Positions 29,227-33,380 of a stretch of 33,380 bases of DNA are shown here, piece by piece. The notes beneath the pieces were generated by a model. That model searched no databases. It was not told the origin of the DNA and worked only from the letters and a program-made list of their open reading frames with translations. The stretch is taken from contig JAEEXS010000004.1 of assembly GCA_016287855.1 (NCBI GenBank), positions 1-33,380 of the forward strand. Direction: 5' to 3'. Made by a program: the position numbers and the translations under genes. The DNA is from Clostridia bacterium (lineage in GTDB: Bacteria; Bacillota; Clostridia; TANB77; RGIG9151). Within the stretch, counting starts at the first letter, position 1. Each line of letters begins with the position of its first letter.

Positions 29227-29878
29227 AAAATCCCCTTCTAGAATAATCTATTTTTATTCCTTCTTTTTCAAAAAAAGGTATTACTTCTCTAGCCCATTTT
29301 CCTTTCATAACTCCTACATGATGAAATGTTATATATCCCCAATCGATTATATAATCTTCACTATTGATTAAATAATCGTATCCTTTTGTATCTTGATTAT
29401 ATTCAACTGTCCATGGGTCACTATCTTTTTGTAATATATTAATTAACTTTTCTTTATCCCATAATCCACACATTAAACTAAGTTCATATTCACTGCCTTT
29501 TTTTCGCAATTTAAAGCCATTTAAGCCGCATTCTTTGTCTTCTTTGTTAAATACCTTTTCAAAGTTAATTAATGCAACATTACCTTTTAAAATACTTCTA
29601 GCATACTCTATACGCTTTATATCAGCTGGTTTTCTTATAAATATATCATCAATCATTAATAATATCTGTTTATCATTTATTTCTATTAATGTTTCTCTAA
29701 TTCTTTTAGTCCATAATTCTAAAGGATAATCAATACATATTGTTCTATAATATGGATTTTTTATTGTTTCTGTTGCATATATAATTTCTGGGTGTTCTGG
29801 ATAATATTTTTCTATACAATGATGAAATGGTTCAAACAAATCATCATTCTTATCACATGAACAAACTAATATAACCAT
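29219..29878 (-). CDS. Probable GT-A-fold glycosyltransferase, 219 aa
   Basis: N-terminal VILVCSCDKNDDLFEPFHHC, a QILLMIDDIFIRKP strand with a DD-type metal site (about 72-85), FEKVFNKEDKECGLNGFKL, and LSLMCGLWDKEKLINIL ... DPWTVEYN, which resembles the (S)xxxxxWxxxxLxxLLxxxxxPWxFE element of GT-A enzymes in bacterial and phage sugar clusters. C-terminal YITFHHVGVMKGKWAREVIP. Exact family unknown. It overlaps both neighbours, so the three transferase-type genes form one unit. Confidence 0.65.
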   Translation of the reverse strand: MVILVCSCDKNDDLFEPFHHCIEKYYPEHPEIIYATETIKNPYYRTICIDYPLELWTKRIRETLIEINDKQILLMIDDIFIRKPADIKRIEYARSILKGNVALINFEKVFNKEDKECGLNGFKLRKKGSEYELSLMCGLWDKEKLINILQKDSDPWTVEYNQDTKGYDYLINSEDYIIDWGYITFHHVGVMKGKWAREVIPFFEKEGIKIDYSRRGFYD

Positions 29879-30909
29879 TCTATCAATCCCTTCGCTTCTA
29901 AATAACTAGCCCTTTGCTTAGTAATTTCATTTTCTATAATCTCATTACTCTTTGGATAATACTTATTGTTTACTATGTCTGTATATCCTCTTTTTACCCT
30001 TACTTTAGCATATTCATTAGGATTATAATCACTTTTATTATCTAAATATTTATTCCAATTACTTTTTGGTGGTTTATATTTAAATTTAAAAGGTTGTTTA
30101 AGCCTGTTTATATCCACGTTATTCATCGATAAATCACATATAATAGAATTACCCTTATTTACTCTTAACTCCTTAAATACAGGCAAATCTGTACAAATTA
30201 CAGGTGTATTTACTATTAAACTTTCTACTACACTATAACAAAACGCTTCACAATCCGATAATTGAACTAAAAAGTCGGCTTTTGCAATATCTTCTATAAT
30301 GTCCATTTTAGGCTCTTTATATATAACATTTTTGCCTATACTTTCTCGAACACGATTTGTATATACTATCCATTCATAATTAATATCTGCTTTATCTAAT
30401 AAAGTGGCTAATCTCTGCATTCTCTTTAACCCTTTTTCCTTAGTCAATCTAGTTGCACTAATTAAATGTATTTTACCATCATTATATTTTTCAACCTTAG
30501 GAATATCTATTGCAACAGGATTGTATATTAATTCATAATCAATTCCTATTATTTCTTTAAAACTTTCTCCTGCTAGTTTACTTACTGCAATATATTTATT
30601 GAACTTAGGATGTATGATAGGACTAAACTTAACTTGTTTATAATCACAATGAATCAAATGTATATAATTTTTAGCAATTACATTATCAATTATATCAGGT
30701 CCATAGCAACAGAAAAAATTATCACACTCAATTGTTTCATTTTCTTTATACTTGTGTACTTCTACATTTTTTGCTAATCTTTTTATTTGTTCTGGGTGTG
30801 CTTCTTTATAATAAATAACTATATTTTTGTATAACTTTGATAAATAGTAAAAGAAGCTCTCACATCCACCAATATATGATATTACTTTAAAATAAAATAC
30901 ATTTTTCAT
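29866..30909 (-). CDS. GT4-like glycosyltransferase, 347 aa
   Basis: A GT-B-fold transferase: N-terminal VISYIGGCESFFYYLSKLYK (the GG loop), AVSKLAGESFKEI, YNPVAI, LISATRLTKEKGLKRMQRLA (the donor-binding R-x4-KG-x2 element), DIAKADFLVQLSDCEAFCYS then VVESLIVNTPVICTDLP, the conserved E-x7-E region. Residues 255-347 form a Lys/Asn/Tyr-rich extension. Full length for the family. It lies first in the sugar-transferase trio and overlaps its neighbours by four and 13 bases. Confidence 0.85.
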   Translation of the reverse strand: MKNVFYFKVISYIGGCESFFYYLSKLYKNIVIYYKEAHPEQIKRLAKNVEVHKYKENETIECDNFFCCYGPDIIDNVIAKNYIHLIHCDYKQVKFSPIIHPKFNKYIAVSKLAGESFKEIIGIDYELIYNPVAIDIPKVEKYNDGKIHLISATRLTKEKGLKRMQRLATLLDKADINYEWIVYTNRVRESIGKNVIYKEPKMDIIEDIAKADFLVQLSDCEAFCYSVVESLIVNTPVICTDLPVFKELRVNKGNSIICDLSMNNVDINRLKQPFKFKYKPPKSNWNKYLDNKSDYNPNEYAKVRVKRGYTDIVNNKYYPKSNEIIENEITKQRASYLEAKGLIEWLY

Positions 30910-31307
30910 TTTAGATAACCAAACACTTTTGTATTAATCTCTTTAGATGCTTTTAACGCGTCATCTTTATTTGTAAAACTCTTAAATGCTCCTGCAGTAT
31001 TTGAAACATTCCATACCTTACGAACTGCAATTTCTTTTTCTGTAATAGTATATTTATCTTCGTCCTTACCTGTTATTTCATTTTTAGGCACTGCCCTTTT
31101 AATATTTTCTATTTTATAATCTAGATCATCTATCTTTTTTTGAAACTTAGCTACTTGATATTCTTCTTTCGCTAATTCTAACATATCAACCCTAGTTAAT
31201 AAATGTACTGTATTTAATGGAAATGATACACCTTTTTCATCATCAACATACATTGAGAATTCTTTTCCTAATATTTCAATATTTCCCATAAATTCATCTA
31301 ATTTCAT
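30906..31307 (-). CDS. Hypothetical protein after the tail chaperones, 133 aa
   Basis: Product MKLDEFMGNIEILGKEFSMY, FQKKIDDLDYKIENIKRAVP, then KYTITEKEIAVRKVWNVSNT, AGAFKSFTNKDDALKASKEI. A central coiled-coil stretch and a C-terminal alpha/beta part that could fit a small adaptor. No family recognised. It overlaps its upstream gene by four bases and its downstream gene by four, so it belongs to the late transcript. Confidence 0.6.
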   Translation of the reverse strand: MKLDEFMGNIEILGKEFSMYVDDEKGVSFPLNTVHLLTRVDMLELAKEEYQVAKFQKKIDDLDYKIENIKRAVPKNEITGKDEDKYTITEKEIAVRKVWNVSNTAGAFKSFTNKDDALKASKEINTKVFGYLK

Positions 31308-31666
31308 TTTATTCCTCCAACTTTTTTAAACATTTCTTTCATATTCATATCTAATTCTTCATTGCTTAAATATATATCTGGTATTTTATTTATTTTCTTT
31401 TGTTTTCTCCAGTATTTACGTTCTTCTTTATCTTTTATTGTACCAATATTTATAACTCTTGATTTTATTATGTTAAATATAGGTTCAGATTCTGGAATGC
31501 TATCTAATTTCATCATAAACTCTGTTATTCCTAATTTCTTAAATTCTTTAAATCTTATATTCTCATATCTAGCACAATAGAACGCATATAATTGTTTTAA
31601 ATCTTTATCATAAGCAAAACATATTGCCGTTACTTTATTTTGTTTCTGAGGGTGTTTTGGTATTGC
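31304..31666 (-). CDS. Gp15-like tail assembly chaperone, frameshift-expressed
   Basis: The frame is open from 31666, right after a stop, to TAA 31304. It encodes KVTAICFAYDKDLKQLYAFY, CARYENIRFKEFKKLGITEF, then SIPESEPIFNIIKSRVINIG and KDKEERKYWRKQKK, which resembles the C-terminal half of Gram-positive phage Gp15 (DxxxIYxxFxxxYxI...FxxLxxxLPExxxxxxIIxxR...K). The first ATG is 31516, in the middle of this domain and without a good ribosome site, and no ATG, GTG, TTG or CTG occurs in the 50 codons before it. Production as a fusion to the upstream chaperone is therefore likely. Confidence 0.65.
   Translation of the reverse strand, partial: AIPKHPQKQNKVTAICFAYDKDLKQLYAFYCARYENIRFKEFKKLGITEFMMKLDSIPESEPIFNIIKSRVINIGTIKDKEERKYWRKQKKINKIPDIYLSNEELDMNMKEMFKKVGGIK
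31635..31666 (-). other. Predicted +1 (or -2) frameshift window of the tail chaperones
   Basis: Between the last stop in the downstream frame (just upstream of 31666) and the TAA of the first chaperone (31635-31637) there are about ten codons in which both frames are open. Two sites allow good re-pairing after a +1 slip: AAA-A (31655-31658) and CCC-T (31649-31652). CCC-T is the kind of site used by Listeria phage PSA. Confidence 0.6.
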
Positions 31667-32057
31667 CTAACAATGCATTACTAAACTCTAAACCAAATTC
31701 TTCGCTTTCGTTTTCATTTAGTCCTATATCTAAGACTAATTCTTGGAATATCATTCCAGTTGCTTTCTTAGATATTTCGTCATATATTTCTAAAAAAGCC
31801 ATTTCTGTATAATATTTTTCAAGTTCATTAAGGTTTGAATTATCATAATATGTTTTTCCTTTTTCTTTTCTTTCAATTACTAAATCTTTTTTAGTTATTC
31901 CTTGCTTAGAAAAATCAATCATCATTTTAGTTCTTGCTTTCATATATACGCCTTGCATTTTAGCAGTTAATTCTACATCTCTTTTAATTTCAAATTCTTT
32001 GCCTTTATAAATTAACTTAGTTATATCGTCATCAACTTTTTCAAATTTATACTTCAT
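31635..32057 (-). CDS. Tail assembly chaperone, 140 aa
   Basis: First gene behind the promoter at 32075-32103, with AGGAGGG before ATG 32057. Product MKYKFEKVDDDITKLIYKGK, then EFEIKRDVELTAKMQGVYMK and LEKYYTEMAFLEIYDEISKK, GMIFQELVLDIGLNENE. Small beta-rich N-terminus followed by helices is the layout of Gram-positive tail chaperones (gpG equivalents), which coat the tape measure protein during tail assembly. The downstream overlapping Gp15-like frame supports this. Usual position is beside the tape measure gene; here it is 13 kb upstream. Confidence 0.65.
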   Translation of the reverse strand: MKYKFEKVDDDITKLIYKGKEFEIKRDVELTAKMQGVYMKARTKMMIDFSKQGITKKDLVIERKEKGKTYYDNSNLNELEKYYTEMAFLEIYDEISKKATGMIFQELVLDIGLNENESEEFGLEFSNALLGNTKTPSETK

Positions 32058-32074
32058 ATTCCCTCCTATATTTA

Positions 32075-32103
32075 ATTATATCATTTTATTAATAAAAAGT
32101 CTA
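32075..32103 (-). promoter_or_regulatory. Late promoter with palindromic spacer
   Basis: On the minus strand: TAGACT (32098-32103), 17-base spacer, TATAAT (32075-32080) with TGA extended -10. The spacer contains the perfect 14-base palindrome TTTTATTAATAAAA (32084-32097), a candidate operator or activator site. The -35 overlaps the stop codon of the preceding gene, and the weak -35 suggests need for an activator. Confidence 0.75.
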
Positions 32104-32355
32104 TTTTGTTTTTTCTTTACCTTTTTCATATATTCTCTCATAATGAGGCCTTAATACTTCTATAATTGTATAATCATCATTATAAACATGATTTAAGTCA
32201 TCATCATAAAACTTTAATATAGTCCAATAATATTGTGCATACAATACTGCTTTTTCACCATTTTTATATATTAATACATCGTTTGGTAATATATCTCTTT
32301 TAGGTGATTTCATCATTGCTCTTATCATTTCATAGTTATATATATTACTTTCCAT
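32101..32355 (-). CDS. Hypothetical protein, 84 aa
   Basis: Starts at ATG 32355 behind AAAGGAG, two bases after the upstream stop. Product MESNIYNYEMIRAMMKSPKR, DILPNDVLIYKNGEKAVLYA, then Tyr-rich strands and a charged helix HYERIYEKGKEKTK. The beta-strand section LIYKNGEKAVLYAQYYWTIL may be a small barrel. No family recognised. Confidence 0.6.
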   Translation of the reverse strand: MESNIYNYEMIRAMMKSPKRDILPNDVLIYKNGEKAVLYAQYYWTILKFYDDDLNHVYNDDYTIIEVLRPHYERIYEKGKEKTK

Positions 32356-32357
32356 TG

Positions 32358-33059
32358 TTATTCTCCTTTGTTATCTTCATACATGCATACTTCTCTAGGT
32401 AATGTCTTTAAAATATCTTCTATTTTTAAATCAGTTACACCAAATGAAATATCATTAAAAATTTTTGTAATCATCCCATCTGATACTTTTTTATACTTTT
32501 CAAGTTCTTCTTTGGCTTTTTTAATTCTATCTTTTCCTTTTTCTACTTCTTCTTCACCCCATTGAAGCTTTCTTTTTTGTTCTCCTACTTCAAGTTTTAA
32601 ACGATACTTGATAATTTCAAATACATCCATCGGATTTTTAATATTATCTACAATAAATATTTTCCCATTACTATATGGAGCTTTTTCTACTACATATCCT
32701 TTTTCTTGTAATTCTTTAGTTGATATAATGAAATCCATACTTGACGAACCATAGTTATACCAATATCTTACTTTCATTTCATCTTCAGTTACTGATATAA
32801 TTCTACCTTCATCATGGTCACTACCACTAACAACAGTTAAAATACCAAAATCATCTAATCTATCATTTAATTTTTTAGTATACTCTTGCTTATATTTTTT
32901 TCTTATTTCGTTTTCTTCATTTACTAATTTAGATTCGTCATCATGAAGTTTCTTTTTTTCTTCTTCAATTTCGTTTAAACGTTTAAAATCTTCTACTGTT
33001 GATTTACTTTTCTCAATAAATTCATCTAATTTGTCCCATTGTACATCAAAATGTGTCAT
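32358..33059 (-). CDS. Coiled-coil protein with central beta domain, 233 aa
   Basis: Two long charged coiled coils (about 10-70, FIEKSKSTVEDFKRLNEIEE; and 155-195, EEEVEKGKDRIKKAKEELEK) flank a beta-rich part (DFGILTVVSGSDHDEGRIIS, EMKVRYWYNYGSSSMDFIIS). No known family. The overall plan is that of a long rod or oligomerisation protein. Start ATG 33059 overlaps the preceding stop as ATGA. Confidence 0.6.
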   Translation of the reverse strand: MTHFDVQWDKLDEFIEKSKSTVEDFKRLNEIEEEKKKLHDDESKLVNEENEIRKKYKQEYTKKLNDRLDDFGILTVVSGSDHDEGRIISVTEDEMKVRYWYNYGSSSMDFIISTKELQEKGYVVEKAPYSNGKIFIVDNIKNPMDVFEIIKYRLKLEVGEQKRKLQWGEEEVEKGKDRIKKAKEELEKYKKVSDGMITKIFNDISFGVTDLKIEDILKTLPREVCMYEDNKGE

Positions 33060-33379
33060 TCTTTTTCACTTCCTTTGTTTAATATTTTAAATAATTTACC
33101 CAATCCTGTTGTAGTTAATTCACTTCTTATAATCCACCCCTTATCAATTGTAATTATGTCACAATTTTCTTTCATAAATTCTATAGCTTCTTTTCTTATA
33201 TTTTCTAATTGTTCTACTTTTTGTTGTAAATCTTTTATTTCATCTTCATATTGTTCACAAAATTCATATTGTATTTGATTATATAAATCATGTAAATATG
33301 TATTTACTTCAGCGCTAACTTTTACATTTACTTTTGCTCTTTCTCTTTCTTTGCTTGGATATTCTATTTCTTCACTCAT
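33056..33379 (-). CDS. Coiled-coil protein at the right window edge, 107 aa
   Basis: The first ATG in the window is 33379 (MSEEIEYPSKERERAKVNVK), but the start could lie beyond the edge. The N-terminal third VNVKVSAEVNTYLHDLYNQI is amphipathic; residues 35-70 form a coiled coil (YEDEIKDLQQKVEQLENIRK). No family recognised. The MSEE start is shared with the truncated gene at 1-97. Confidence 0.55.
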   Translation of the reverse strand: MSEEIEYPSKERERAKVNVKVSAEVNTYLHDLYNQIQYEFCEQYEDEIKDLQQKVEQLENIRKEAIEFMKENCDIITIDKGWIIRSELTTTGLGKLFKILNKGSEKE

Positions 33380-33380
33380 A

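Noticed and set aside
31304-31516. Stand-alone 70-codon gene starting at ATG 31516
   Set aside because: The start lies in the middle of the Gp15-like domain and lacks a proper ribosome site; the coding frame continues about 50 codons upstream without any start codon.
1-33380. Alternative genetic code (UGA or UAG reassigned)
   Set aside because: All major proteins are full length with standard stops, and Trp codons are UGG in conserved places.

Overview
The window reads as most or all of a small tailed-phage genome (siphovirus-like) from a very A+T-rich, low-G+C Gram-positive host. Evidence for this: every convincing gene is on the minus strand, packing is tight with many ATGA overlaps, Shine-Dalgarno sequences are strong (AGGAGG type), there are sigma70-type promoters with extended -10 boxes, and there is a full head-tail-lysis set with an amidase endolysin. 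The standard genetic code fits. I see no integrase, excisionase or CI-like repressor, so nothing argues for lysogeny. No DNA polymerase or helicase is visible, so replication probably relies on the host replisome.

Transcription runs from high to low coordinates. 33379-32101: three small genes of unknown role, two of them coiled-coil. A promoter at 32075-32103 then starts the late region: a tail-assembly chaperone pair joined by a probable +1 (or -2) frameshift (31304-32057), an unknown gene, three glycosyltransferase-type genes, a 49-residue basic protein, a ParB-like protein and a Mom-like DNA base-modification protein (27347-30909). Next come a promoter, tRNA-like RNA and terminator unit (27211-27361), small and large terminase, an HExxH protein, a Com-like zinc-ribbon protein, a second promoter/small RNA/terminator unit (24601-24704), portal, MuF-like head protein, scaffold, major capsid, connectors, tail tube, tape measure (16716-18554), baseplate and fibre proteins (10217-16719, interrupted by a small membrane/lysis-type operon at 11282-12202), holin, endolysin, a third promoter/structured RNA/terminator unit (8952-9105) and an HNH endonuclease with a terminator at 8338.

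The left third (1-8324) is the replication, recombination and early region: an RHH mini-regulator, a PD-(D/E)XK nuclease, a replication-initiation-type protein whose gene carries an origin-like iteron array (7306-7400), then from a strong promoter at 6928-6956 an HTH_39 protein, a probable single-strand annealing protein, a zinc ribbon, SSB, a LexA-type winged helix, a NinB-like protein, an RtcB RNA ligase, a DUF1064 nuclease and about ten tiny unknown genes. Five of the junctions between those tiny genes share one short sequence. If the window ends are joined, the truncated gene at 1-97 closes as a 33-codon ORF whose stop overlaps the ATG at 33379, so the sequence may be a complete circularly permuted 33.4 kb genome.

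The most unusual features are three self-contained promoter/small RNA/terminator cassettes inside the late region; a tail chaperone frameshift pair moved about 12 kb away from its usual place next to the tape measure gene; a glycosyltransferase, ParB, Mom and Com-like set that suggests elaborate DNA modification; and an RtcB ligase in the same genome as a degenerate tRNA-like RNA.
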